This document shows, piece after piece, positions 6,797 through 14,189 of a stretch of DNA of 18,771 bases. Source of the DNA: Candidatus Aenigmatarchaeota archaeon (GTDB taxonomy: Archaea > Aenigmatarchaeota > Aenigmatarchaeia > QMZP01). The DNA lies in NCBI GenBank assembly GCA_017609145.1, contig JAFCEM010000012.1:1-18771 (forward strand), in the 5' to 3' direction. Positions within the stretch are counted from its first letter, which is position 1, and each line of letters begins with the position of its first letter. The notes under the pieces were generated by a model. It worked only from the letters and a program-made list of their open reading frames with translations, made no database searches and was not told the origin of the DNA. The translations under genes were made by a program, and so were the position numbers.

Positions 6797-7775
6797 ACAT
6801 CCACCCGACATCAACGTCGTCGGTTCTCTGCCTGGGAAGGATGTCCGCCTTTCCGGGCTTGAGGTTATTGATTTTTGATTTGTGTTGCAGGAGCCCGAGC
6901 CATGCTATCATTGCCCCGTTGTCACCAGAGTACTCTTTCGGGCAGGCTGAGAATTTAGCCCCCCGTTCCCGTGCCATTGTTTCAAGCATAGCCTGCAGTC
7001 GTTTGTTGGCAGCGACCCCGCCCGTGAGCATAGTCTCTGTTTTGCCTGTATGTGCAAGGGCACGTTCAGTGACCTCCGTAAGCATTGCGAAGCTGGTCTC
7101 CTGGAAGGAGAAACAGATATCGGCAAGAGATATTCCTGATTTCGCTTTTGTAAGCGCGTATGTTACAATACCCGAGAACGAGAGGTCCATCCCCTTCACG
7201 ACATAGGGCAGCTCTATGTATCTCCCTGATTTTGCCTCCTGCTCTATCTTCGGCCCTGCGGGGAACCCGAGCCCCAGCCCACGGCCCAGCTTGTCAAGCG
7301 CATTGCCTATACCTATGTCCATTGTCTCGCCGAAGCAACGGTACCTTCCGCTTACATGGGCAAGAATCTGCGTGTTGGCACCTGAAACATAAAGAGTCAC
7401 TGGGTCATTCAGTTTGCTGAAGAGTCTGCCTATCTCTATGTGCGCAATGCAGTGGTTAACTCCCACGAGAGGCTGATTGCCCTCTGAAACAATGCGCTTT
7501 GCTGCCTCGAGCCCGACCTGCAGACAGGGCGGAAGTCCGGGTCCCTGCGAGAATGCAACAACATCAGCATCATATATTTTAACACCAGCCTGCCTCAGAG
7601 CCCGCTGAAGCACGTCCTTCCATACTCGCCTGTGGTGCTGCGCAGCCTTCACGGGCTCGATGCCCCATCCCTGCGGAGGTATGTAGGTATCCTTTTCATT
7701 TGCAAGAACCTTTTCATTATCCATGACACCAACACCGAATGTGTGGGCGGTTGATTCGATTCCGATGCACAGCAT
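6795..7775 (-). CDS. kae1: tRNA N6-threonylcarbamoyladenosine transferase Kae1 (KEOPS subunit)
   Basis: A 326-aa ASKHA-fold catalytic subunit of KEOPS. It transfers threonylcarbamoyl from threonylcarbamoyl-AMP (made by Sua5/TsaC) to A37 of ANN-decoding tRNAs. The metal motif is H108-C-I-A-H112-I-E114. The nucleotide-binding stretches are Y129-V-S-G-A-N-T-Q, F-G-E-T-M-D-I-G-I-G-N-A-L-D-K (148-162) and Y-S-G-D-N-G-A-M-I-A-W near the C-terminus. Archaeal hallmarks include the N-terminal C-I-G-I-E-S-T-A-H-T-F-G. Length is normal for a stand-alone Kae1; there is no Bud32 kinase fusion, and Bud32, Cgi121 and Pcc1 are not in this window. The ATG at 7775 is about 25 nt from a TATA box, predicting a leaderless mRNA. 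It diverges from purF across a 27-bp spacer. Confidence 0.96.
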   Translation of the reverse strand: MLCIGIESTAHTFGVGVMDNEKVLANEKDTYIPPQGWGIEPVKAAQHHRRVWKDVLQRALRQAGVKIYDADVVAFSQGPGLPPCLQVGLEAAKRIVSEGNQPLVGVNHCIAHIEIGRLFSKLNDPVTLYVSGANTQILAHVSGRYRCFGETMDIGIGNALDKLGRGLGLGFPAGPKIEQEAKSGRYIELPYVVKGMDLSFSGIVTYALTKAKSGISLADICFSFQETSFAMLTEVTERALAHTGKTETMLTGGVAANKRLQAMLETMARERGAKFSACPKEYSGDNGAMIAWLGLLQHKSKINNLKPGKADILPRQRTDDVDVGWM

Positions 7776-7806
7776 TTAAATTTTTTGTTTTTAATTACTT
7801 ATATGC
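7773..7806. promoter_or_regulatory. interlocked divergent promoters of kae1 and purF
   Basis: The start codons of kae1 (7773-7775, minus) and purF (7803-7805, plus) are separated by 27 bp. The only good TATA box for purF, ATTTAAATTTT (7774-7784), begins inside the kae1 start codon. The TATA box for kae1 (minus-strand GCATATAAG, complement of 7798-7806) contains the purF start codon. Each box is about 25 nt from the start it serves, so both mRNAs should be leaderless. Confidence 0.65.
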
Positions 7807-9224
7807 TCTATAAACCAAAAGAGCATTGTGGGGTAGTTCTCTGCCATTCACTTCATGATACCTACAAAGCTCTCAAGGCACTGCAACACCGTGGTCAGGA
7901 TACGGCAGGAATAGCAGCAAGAACAAAGTATGGAATTGATGTTCTAACATGGGAAGGTTTGGTTTCTGATTTTTCTCTGCAGAATATAGAGAAAATATTA
8001 AGTCGCGGGGATATGTTTATTGGCCATGTCAGATATGCAACAACGGGTCCAAAGGATATGCTTTTGGACGGGGCTCATCCACGTTTTTTGGATGGCAAGA
8101 TTACAGCAGAGTACAAAAATAAAGACATTCCAGTGCGTCATATAATAGCCAGAGGTGCAACAAAGGCAATAAGCCATAATGGAACTTTGGTCGGTGTCTC
8201 CCCATATGGTGGAATAGATACTGACAGAATGCTGAGCCTTTACAATGAAAGTGGACTAGAAGATATTATTGAAAAACTCCCCGCGGCATATGCGGCTGTA
8301 GTTTTGGATATGCAGAAAGATGAGGGGCTGGCGTTCAGGGACAGGTATGAAATAAGGCCGCTGTGGATAGGGGAAAAGGATAGAAGGATTGTCGCAGCTT
8401 CCGAAGATGTTGCCATATGGGATATAGGTGGCAGGCCTATAAGGGAGGTAAGGGGGGGTGAAGTTATATATATCAACAATGAAAGTATTGATTTTGAAAG
8501 TATTCAGGTAGTTGAACCAAAACCCAAAAAATGCTTTTTTGAGTGGAATTATAATTCCGGACAAAGTTCTGCCTTGGATGATAGAATTGTTTCAGGTATC
8601 AGATACAGGGTTGGTATTGAACTTGGCAGGGAATTCAGACCCGAAAATGTGGATATGGTTACATACATACCACATTCACCAAAACAGATGGCAAGAGGAT
8701 ATAGCGATGCTACGCATACCCCCTTCACCGAGGTTTTCTATAAGGTAAAAATGAGAAGAGCATTCATAGACCCCACACCAGAAGAGAGAGCAGACTCTAT
8801 TAAAAGAAACCTCTTTGTTTTGGATAATCTAAATCTGAGAGGTAAGAGAATCGTAGTAATTGATGACTCTGTGGTAAGGTTGAATAATGCGCCTCACGCC
8901 GCCCGAATACTTAGAGAGAAAGAGGCAGAATGGATAGCGCTTGTACTTGGAACTCCGGTAATTGGTGAGTGCATCAGGGATGAGAAAAGGGGATGTATTT
9001 TCGGTGTTGATATGCCACCTGAAGATAATTTTGCAATACGTAAATACGGCTCAGTTGAAGGAATCACTAAAGCTTCTGGTTTTGATGAAGTGTATTTCAT
9101 TTCCATGAAAGGCATTGAAAACGCACATGGAGTTCCGCTTAGCCAGCGATGCACATACTGCATAGGCGGACCTAACCCTGTTTCAGAAGAGGAAATGGAT
9201 CTTGTGAAGAAACTGAATCTCTGA
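7803..9224 (+). CDS. purF: amidophosphoribosyltransferase (PurF) homologue with altered PRPP loop
   Basis: A 473-aa two-domain protein. The N-terminal class II glutamine amidotransferase domain has an 8-residue leader before the presumed nucleophile C9 (E-H-C-G), then G-H-V-R77-Y-A-T-T-G, S-H-N126-G-T and D-T-D141. The C-terminal phosphoribosyltransferase domain has the R-R-A-F-I-D-P-T-P-E-E-R segment and V-V-I-D354-D355-S-V-V-R. Canonical PurF takes ammonia from glutamine to PRPP, giving 5-phosphoribosylamine, the first step of purine synthesis. In standard PurF the DDSIVR is followed by G-T-T-S, the 5'-phosphate loop; here it is L-N-N-A, so substrate or activity may differ. The ATG at 7803 is chosen over an upstream in-frame TTG because of TATA spacing. 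The gene is more A+T rich (about 37% G+C in sampled lines) than its neighbours (about 50%), and no other purine gene adjoins it. Confidence 0.88.
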   Translation: MLYKPKEHCGVVLCHSLHDTYKALKALQHRGQDTAGIAARTKYGIDVLTWEGLVSDFSLQNIEKILSRGDMFIGHVRYATTGPKDMLLDGAHPRFLDGKITAEYKNKDIPVRHIIARGATKAISHNGTLVGVSPYGGIDTDRMLSLYNESGLEDIIEKLPAAYAAVVLDMQKDEGLAFRDRYEIRPLWIGEKDRRIVAASEDVAIWDIGGRPIREVRGGEVIYINNESIDFESIQVVEPKPKKCFFEWNYNSGQSSALDDRIVSGIRYRVGIELGREFRPENVDMVTYIPHSPKQMARGYSDATHTPFTEVFYKVKMRRAFIDPTPEERADSIKRNLFVLDNLNLRGKRIVVIDDSVVRLNNAPHAARILREKEAEWIALVLGTPVIGECIRDEKRGCIFGVDMPPEDNFAIRKYGSVEGITKASGFDEVYFISMKGIENAHGVPLSQRCTYCIGGPNPVSEEEMDLVKKLNL

Positions 9225-9323
9225 CGTATGATACATTTAGATGATACAAAAAAAATATACATGGTTTGTGAAGGATGCTGCAAAACACGATTATAAACTG
9301 GATGAAGATGACCCATAGCATTG

Positions 9324-9364
9324 AGGGTTTTACCCTTGTAGAGGGTTACCAATCTTTTTTACTT
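9324..9364 (+). promoter_or_regulatory. ileS promoter with three AGGGT/ACCCT half-sites
   Basis: In the 159-bp purF-ileS gap, AGGGT (9324-9328), ACCCT (9332-9336) and AGGGT (9342-9346) lie in alternating orientation. The last runs into GGTTACC. A TATA-like TTTTTTACTTA (about 9354-9364) follows directly, about 25 nt before the ileS ATG at 9384. The half-sites therefore abut the upstream edge of the core promoter, as expected for an operator. If transcribed from purF, the central ACCCT could pair with either flank, giving two exclusive hairpins. The rest of the gap (9225-9320) shows no gene. Confidence 0.4.
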
Positions 9365-9383
9365 ATGAAAGGAAATAAATAGT

Positions 9384-12266
9384 ATGGACGGAAGATATGA
9401 GCCGGCGAAGTTGGAAAAAAGTGTTCTTAAGTTGTGGAAGAAGAATGACACATACCACAAAGCCAAGCTCGCCAGGAAGAAGGCGCCCATATTCTTTTTC
9501 ATGGACGGCCCACCCTACGCAACGGGCTCAATCCACATGGGGACTGTGTGGAACAAGATAATCAAGGATACCTACATAAGGTTCTGGCGCATGAGGGGTT
9601 TCAATGTATGGGACCAGCCGGGCTACGACACACACGGCACGCCAATAGAAATCAAGGTCGAAAAGGAGCTCGGTTTCAAGTCAAAGAAGGACATAGAGAA
9701 GTTTGGTGTTGCAAGGTTCGTCAGGAAGTGCAGAAAGTTCGCTACCAGATACATAGATGTCATGAGCAGGCAGTTCGCGAATCTCGGGGTATGGATGGAC
9801 TGGAAGCATCCTTACCTTACACTGAGGAACGAGTACATAGAGGGTGCGTGGTTCACTTTCAAGAAGGCTTTCGAAAAGGGTTTGCTGTTCAAAGGAACTT
9901 ATCCCGTGTTAGTGTGCCCGCGCTGCGAGACCGTGGTGGCCTACAACGAAGTCGAGTACGTAAAGCAGACCGATACATCTGTTTATGTCAAGTTTCCTGT
10001 GTGCAGCAGGAGAAAAAAGAAGAGATTCCTGATAATATGGACAACCACACCATGGACCCTTCCGGGGAACACGGGTATAATGGTGCATCCAAAGTTCACC
10101 TATGTCGAGGCCCAGGTTGGCGACGAGATCTGGATAATAGCCAAGGAAAGGCTGCAGGAGCTGATGGATGCCATTGAGGCGGGGTATAGGATTCTGAAGG
10201 AGTTCAGTGGAAAGAAGCTTGAAGGTATGAAGTACAGAAATCCACTTGAAAAGGAACTGAAGATACCACGCTCGAAGATTCATGGAGGCTACAGGGTGAT
10301 ATTGTCTGACAGGTATGTCAACCTTGATGATGGAACAGGGCTTGTGCACACAGCGCCCGGGCACGGGAAGGAGGATTTCGATGCAGGCAACAGGGCAAAG
10401 CTTCCTGTCATATGCCCGGTCGGCATCGACGGCGCGATGAGCAGGATGGCAGGCAAGTATGCGGGCAAGAAAGCACGTATAGTTGATGAAGAGATTATAG
10501 CAGACCTTGAGCAAAAAGGCATGCTTGTCTACAAGCACCCCTATACACACGATTATCCTGTGTGCTGGAGATGCGAAAGCCCGCTTATACAGATAGGCAT
10601 TCCGCAGTGGTTCTTCAGGGTGACCTCAATAAGGAAAAGACTGCTTGAGGAGAACAAAAAGGTGAACTGGGTGCCCAAATGGGCAGGCGAAAGATTCCAT
10701 GACTGGCTGGAGAACCTTAGCGACTGGCCGGTTTCAAGACAAAGATATTGGGGAATACCGCTCCCAATATGGCAGTGTAGGAGCAAGCGCTGCGCCCACA
10801 CAGAGGTTATCGGTTCCTTTGATGAACTGAGAAAGAAGTCCGAACTTGACAGAGAGATAGACTTCCACAGGCCTGCGATAGATAGGGTAAAGCTGAAATG
10901 TCAAAAGTGTGGAAGGGACATGAGAAGGATACCAGATGTACTTGATGTATGGTTTGATTCGGGTGTTGCGACATGGGCCTCCCTGGATTATCCGAGGAGT
11001 AATTCCTTCTTCAAAAACATGTGGCCGTCCGCATTTCAGGTCGAGGGCCCGGACCAGTTCAGGGGCTGGTGGAACTCCCAGATGATAACAAGCATACTGA
11101 CCTTTGACAGGGCACCCTTCAGGAATATACTCCTCCACGGCTTTGTCATGAACGTGAAGGGCATAAAGCTCTCCAAATCGAAAGGCAACTTCATTTCCCC
11201 GGAGGATGTAATAGAGAAGCATGGGAGGGATGTGCTTAGGTTCTACCTGATGAGCAACCCGGCATGGAACGACTTCTACTTCAAGTGGGACGATGTAAAG
11301 GAAACCGCAAGGCTTTTCACCGTGCTCTGGAACAGCTACCAGTTCGTCAGGACCTATGTGAAAAAGCAGCCCAAGAGGGCAACTTTGAAGCCAGAAGACA
11401 ATTGGATAATAAGCAAAGCGAACAGCATGCTGAAGACCGGAAAAGACGCAGAAGCATACCATATTCACAGGTTCGTGCAGGCTGCTAAGGAATTCATACT
11501 CAATGACTTCTCGCGCTGGTACATCAAGCTTGTGAGGAACAGGGTATCACCGTTCTATAAAGGCAGGGACAGAGCAGGTGCGGAGTATGCACTGAATTAT
11601 GTGCTTGAACGGCTGCTCAGTGCCCTTGCACCCGTTATCCCGTTCGTGACTGAAGCGATGTATCAGGACCTGTACGCCAGCGGGCCTGCCGACAGCGTGC
11701 ACTTTTGCGACTGGCCCAAATCAAACCCGAAGCTCATCAGCAGCGAGCTGGAATGGCAGATGGAACTGGTCAAATCACTGAGCGAGGCAATGGCAGCGGC
11801 AAGGCAGGAGAAGAACATCAAACTGAGATGGCCTGTTGATAAGCTGTTCATACAACCGAAGGACGCAAGGAGTGCCAGAGCCGTGAAGAACCTTGAGAAC
11901 GTGATAAAGCTGATGGGTAATGTGAAGAGCGTTGTTGTTGTGAAGAAGCTGCTTGGAAAGAAAAGGAAATCAGAAGCCGGAAGGTTTGCAATAGGCGGGG
12001 TTGTCAAGGAGGATGCCCTGATAAGGGAGCTGATAAGAAAGACCCAGTTACTGAGAAAGGAGGCCAATCTCAAGGTCTGCGACAGGATAAAGTTGTGGAT
12101 CAGATCCGAGAAACCCGATGCAGCGCTGCGCGCCAGAAAAGAGGAGCTCATGGAGGGCACGGGTGCGGTCGGGGTCGAATTCACTGATATGAAAAACCAC
12201 AGGGGTTCCATTGAGTTCGAAGGCAGGAAGACAGAGATAGGATTCAGGAGAGTTAAGTGCCCCTGA
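9384..12266 (+). CDS. ileS: isoleucyl-tRNA synthetase
   Basis: A 960-aa class Ia aminoacyl-tRNA synthetase charging tRNA-Ile. The signature HIGH appears as H51-M-G-T and KMSKS as K595-L-S-K-S599. The CP1 editing domain has W-T-T-T-P-W-T-L-P-G-N (219-229) and G-T-G-L-V-H-T-A-P-G-H-G. Cys pairs that look zinc-binding occur at C178-P-R-C, C-W-R-C-E, C-R-S-K-R-C and C-Q-K-C-G. The signature W-P-V-S-R-Q-R-Y-W-G-I-P-L-P and the anticodon-binding helical domain follow. Ile rather than Val specificity rests on overall likeness of the archaeal type (for example V-W-D-Q-P-G-Y-D-T-H-G-T-P-I-E). It is somewhat shorter than typical archaeal IleRS (about 1040 aa), with a trimmed C-terminal region. A TATA box about 25 nt upstream predicts a leaderless mRNA. 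Confidence 0.95.
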   Translation: MDGRYEPAKLEKSVLKLWKKNDTYHKAKLARKKAPIFFFMDGPPYATGSIHMGTVWNKIIKDTYIRFWRMRGFNVWDQPGYDTHGTPIEIKVEKELGFKSKKDIEKFGVARFVRKCRKFATRYIDVMSRQFANLGVWMDWKHPYLTLRNEYIEGAWFTFKKAFEKGLLFKGTYPVLVCPRCETVVAYNEVEYVKQTDTSVYVKFPVCSRRKKKRFLIIWTTTPWTLPGNTGIMVHPKFTYVEAQVGDEIWIIAKERLQELMDAIEAGYRILKEFSGKKLEGMKYRNPLEKELKIPRSKIHGGYRVILSDRYVNLDDGTGLVHTAPGHGKEDFDAGNRAKLPVICPVGIDGAMSRMAGKYAGKKARIVDEEIIADLEQKGMLVYKHPYTHDYPVCWRCESPLIQIGIPQWFFRVTSIRKRLLEENKKVNWVPKWAGERFHDWLENLSDWPVSRQRYWGIPLPIWQCRSKRCAHTEVIGSFDELRKKSELDREIDFHRPAIDRVKLKCQKCGRDMRRIPDVLDVWFDSGVATWASLDYPRSNSFFKNMWPSAFQVEGPDQFRGWWNSQMITSILTFDRAPFRNILLHGFVMNVKGIKLSKSKGNFISPEDVIEKHGRDVLRFYLMSNPAWNDFYFKWDDVKETARLFTVLWNSYQFVRTYVKKQPKRATLKPEDNWIISKANSMLKTGKDAEAYHIHRFVQAAKEFILNDFSRWYIKLVRNRVSPFYKGRDRAGAEYALNYVLERLLSALAPVIPFVTEAMYQDLYASGPADSVHFCDWPKSNPKLISSELEWQMELVKSLSEAMAAARQEKNIKLRWPVDKLFIQPKDARSARAVKNLENVIKLMGNVKSVVVVKKLLGKKRKSEAGRFAIGGVVKEDALIRELIRKTQLLRKEANLKVCDRIKLWIRSEKPDAALRARKEELMEGTGAVGVEFTDMKNHRGSIEFEGRKTEIGFRRVKCP

Positions 12267-12277
12267 AATCCGATTAG

Positions 12278-12286
12278 CTTTTAAAC
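12278..12286 (+). promoter_or_regulatory. TATA box of the thioredoxin gene
   Basis: CTTTTAAAC is centred about 27 nt before the ATG at 12309, giving a leaderless start. The in-frame TTG at 12288 lies almost on top of this box and cannot be the start. Confidence 0.55.
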
Positions 12287-12308
12287 ATTGCGTGCAAATA
12301 CTGATTCT

Positions 12309-12635
12309 ATGGAGATAGAGATTTCGGATGCGAACTTTGAAGATAAGGTAATAAAGAAGTCGGAAGAGCTTCCTGTAGTTGTGGATTTCTGGGCACCCTG
12401 GTGCGCGCCGTGCAATATGCTCACTCCGGTGCTTGAGAAGCTCGCGGGTGAATTCGACGGCGAGTTCATTCTCGCAAAGGCAAATGTCGAGCAGAATGAA
12501 GAGAATGCGAGAAGGTATAACATCATGAGCATACCAGCCGTAAAGATGTTCAGGAATGGTGTGATTATTGCCGAGTTTGTGGGTGCGATGCCCGAAGAGG
12601 TTGTAAGGAAATGGCTCAGCGAAAACCTCAAATAA
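12309..12635 (+). CDS. thioredoxin
   Basis: A 108-aa single-domain thioredoxin, the normal family length. The active site is W-A-P-W-C32-A-P-C35, close to the classical WCGPC. The cis-proline loop is M-S-I-P76-A-V, and V-D-F-W-A-P-W and N-V-E-Q-N-E-E-N-A correspond to the usual thioredoxin strands and helices. No signal peptide is present, so it acts in the cytosol as a disulfide reductant. The gene directly downstream (38 bp) encodes an exported thioredoxin domain fused to a CcdA-type membrane electron carrier; this thioredoxin is the natural cytosolic electron donor to it. Both genes have their own TATA boxes, yet the spacing also allows cotranscription. Confidence 0.95.
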   Translation: MEIEISDANFEDKVIKKSEELPVVVDFWAPWCAPCNMLTPVLEKLAGEFDGEFILAKANVEQNEENARRYNIMSIPAVKMFRNGVIIAEFVGAMPEEVVRKWLSENLK

Positions 12636-12640
12636 CCGTA

Positions 12641-12650
12641 AGTTTTTAAG
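12641..12650 (+). promoter_or_regulatory. TATA box of the thioredoxin-CcdA fusion gene
   Basis: AGTTTTTAAG is centred about 29 nt before the ATG at 12674, inside the short gap after the thioredoxin stop. It suggests a second leaderless promoter in the trx/ccdA pair. Confidence 0.45.
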
Positions 12651-12673
12651 CTTCGTTTTGCAAAATTAATTGC

Positions 12674-13843
12674 ATGAAAAAAACATTGGTATTTATTCTG
12701 GCAATTCTTGTATTGCTTCCGCTTACTGTGAGTGCTGATGAGATTACAACAGTCAATCAAACCGATATGAATGAAATCAACGTGACGGTCATCCATTTCT
12801 TCTACAGTTCCGGTTGTCCCCATTGTGCAAAACTGAATGAATATCTTAATGAAGTCAAGGAGCAGTACGGCGATGCCATTGAAATCAAAAGCCATAACAG
12901 TGTAATCAGCTCGGACCTTTTTGCCTATATGCAGCAGCAGTATGGCGTTCCTTTGGAGTTATGGGGTGGTGTGCCCAAAGCGTTCATTGAGAACAGCAGC
13001 TATTACTGCATCGGTGACATGCCCTGCATAGAGGGATGTGGAGCTGACAAAACGTTTCTGTGCCTTGAGGATGTTGAATCAAAGCCCGGCATCTGCGAAG
13101 TGCTGGAAAATATTTGCAATGGTGGGTTCACTCCCAGGAACGAAACTGCAATTGACCTGACAAAGATAATAGGCCTGGCTGCAGTGGACGCGGTGAACCC
13201 CTGTGCCCTTGCGGTTCTTACGATACTTCTCACCTCGATCCTGATACAGTATCCCACAAGGAAGAGCAAAGCTCTGCAGGCCGGACTCATGTTCGCCGCC
13301 TCTGTTTTCGTCATTTACTTCGGGCTTGGACTGCTCATAATACTCGGGTTCAAAACCGTGACAGCCGTGACACAGCTCAGCAGCATGTGGTTCTATAAGA
13401 TCCTGGCTGTTTTTGCAATAGTGCTCGGCATCTTCAACATAAAGGACTTCTTCAGATACGGCGGCGGTGGGTTCGTGATGGAGGTGCCGAAGAGGTGGAG
13501 GCCGCGGATGAAGCGGTTCATAACATCCGTGACCAGCCCAACAGGCGCTTTCTTCGTGGGCATAATAGTCAGCCTGTTCCTGCTGCCATGCACAGCAGGG
13601 CCCTACTTTGTTGCGGGTGGCATACTGTCCAACTTCTCCTGGTTCGCTGCACTGCTACCGCTCCTGCTCTACAACATAATATTCATACTGCCCATGATAG
13701 GCATAACCCTCATTGTCTACGTCGGGCTTGCGACAGTGGGCCACGTCAGCGTCTGGAGGGACAGGAACATAAGGCTTCTGCACCTCGTGGCAGGTCTCAT
13801 AATGCTCGGGCTCGGGATTGCCATGCTGGTTGGGTTAATTTAG
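12674..13843 (+). CDS. exported thioredoxin domain fused to CcdA/DsbD-type membrane protein
   Basis: A 389-aa protein. Residues 1-21 are a signal peptide (M-K-K-T then a hydrophobic core ending V-S-A). Residues 35-150 form a thioredoxin/glutaredoxin-like domain with S-G-C48-P-H-C51 and a cis-Pro at G-G-V-P101-K-A-F. Residues 163-389 hold six hydrophobic segments of the CcdA/DsbD type with the paired membrane cysteines D-A-V-N-P-C177-A and L-L-P-C306-T-A-G-P. Such proteins carry electrons from cytosolic thioredoxin across the membrane to external thiols; the upstream thioredoxin is the likely donor. Unusually, the external domain holds six further cysteines (112, 118, 122, 130, 141, 148) just before the first membrane helix, and four N-x-S/T sequons (N28, N36, N107, N156). 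The order, external domain first and membrane domain second, is the reverse of the C-terminal thioredoxin in DsbD. Confidence 0.92.
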   Translation: MKKTLVFILAILVLLPLTVSADEITTVNQTDMNEINVTVIHFFYSSGCPHCAKLNEYLNEVKEQYGDAIEIKSHNSVISSDLFAYMQQQYGVPLELWGGVPKAFIENSSYYCIGDMPCIEGCGADKTFLCLEDVESKPGICEVLENICNGGFTPRNETAIDLTKIIGLAAVDAVNPCALAVLTILLTSILIQYPTRKSKALQAGLMFAASVFVIYFGLGLLIILGFKTVTAVTQLSSMWFYKILAVFAIVLGIFNIKDFFRYGGGGFVMEVPKRWRPRMKRFITSVTSPTGAFFVGIIVSLFLLPCTAGPYFVAGGILSNFSWFAALLPLLLYNIIFILPMIGITLIVYVGLATVGHVSVWRDRNIRLLHLVAGLIMLGLGIAMLVGLI

Positions 13844-13929
13844 AGTGGAAATGACCTAATTGTTCTATTATGTAGAAGGTGAGGACGAGGGTGGTTTATA
13901 ATCTTGCATAAAATATCTAATCTTTCATA

Positions 13930-14139
13930 TCATACATAAAAAGGAACATCACAATTCCATGAAGTATCCTTTGTAGGTAAAAAGCCGCTAATTTCTTTTT
14001 CATCACCCTCTTTAATCAGCAATTTCCCAAGAGGTAGATGAGCATCATAGAATTTAAAGTCATTGAGTTCAAGTTCTCCTAGCAAGTGATTAACATCATC
14101 ATGACAGACAATAAAATAGCTTAGAGCAATAGTTTCCAT
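13930..14139 (-). CDS. small hypothetical protein, 69 aa
   Basis: I do not recognise this protein. It is acidic, has no signal peptide or membrane helix, and contains two cysteines (C-H-D-D-V near residue 12 and W-N-C-D-V-P near the C-terminus). It reads M-E-T-I-A-L-S-Y-F-I-V at the start. Support for a real gene is the expression signal: the minus-strand TATA box GTATTTAAAGA (complement of 14158-14168) is about 24 nt upstream of the ATG, and AAAGGA lies 6 nt before it. The region is A+T rich compared with its neighbours. It converges on the thioredoxin-CcdA gene after 86 bp that show no further gene. A spurious reading frame is possible. Confidence 0.45.
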   Translation of the reverse strand: METIALSYFIVCHDDVNHLLGELELNDFKFYDAHLPLGKLLIKEGDEKEISGFLPTKDTSWNCDVPFYV

Positions 14140-14157
14140 AGAATTCCTTTATCAAAA

Positions 14158-14168
14158 ATCTTTAAATA
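14158..14168. promoter_or_regulatory. symmetric TATA box serving both directions
   Basis: TCTTTAAATAC on plus and GTATTTAAAGA on minus share one TTTAAA core. Minus: about 24 nt to the ATG at 14139. Plus: a transcript start near 14190, followed by AGGTG (14189-14193) and an ATG at 14200. One box could therefore fire both ways. Confidence 0.45.
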
Positions 14169-14189
14169 CCCCTAAACTGATTATCAACA

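Noticed and set aside
6710..6814. 35-codon N-terminal extension of the small cupin
   Set aside because: It overlaps the kae1 end and an inverted repeat and adds non-cupin sequence; the ATG at 6709 gives a normal cupin start.
9365..9382. Mini-frame ATG-AAA-GGA-AAT-AAA-TAG just before ileS
   Set aside because: It probably lies upstream of the leaderless transcript start and has no conserved feature; most likely chance in A+T-rich sequence.
10734..11468. 244-aa open frame on the minus strand inside ileS
   Set aside because: It is antisense to a conserved synthetase domain, has no promoter or Shine-Dalgarno, and its composition follows the ileS codons. The same holds for the 213-aa minus frame at 9909-10550.
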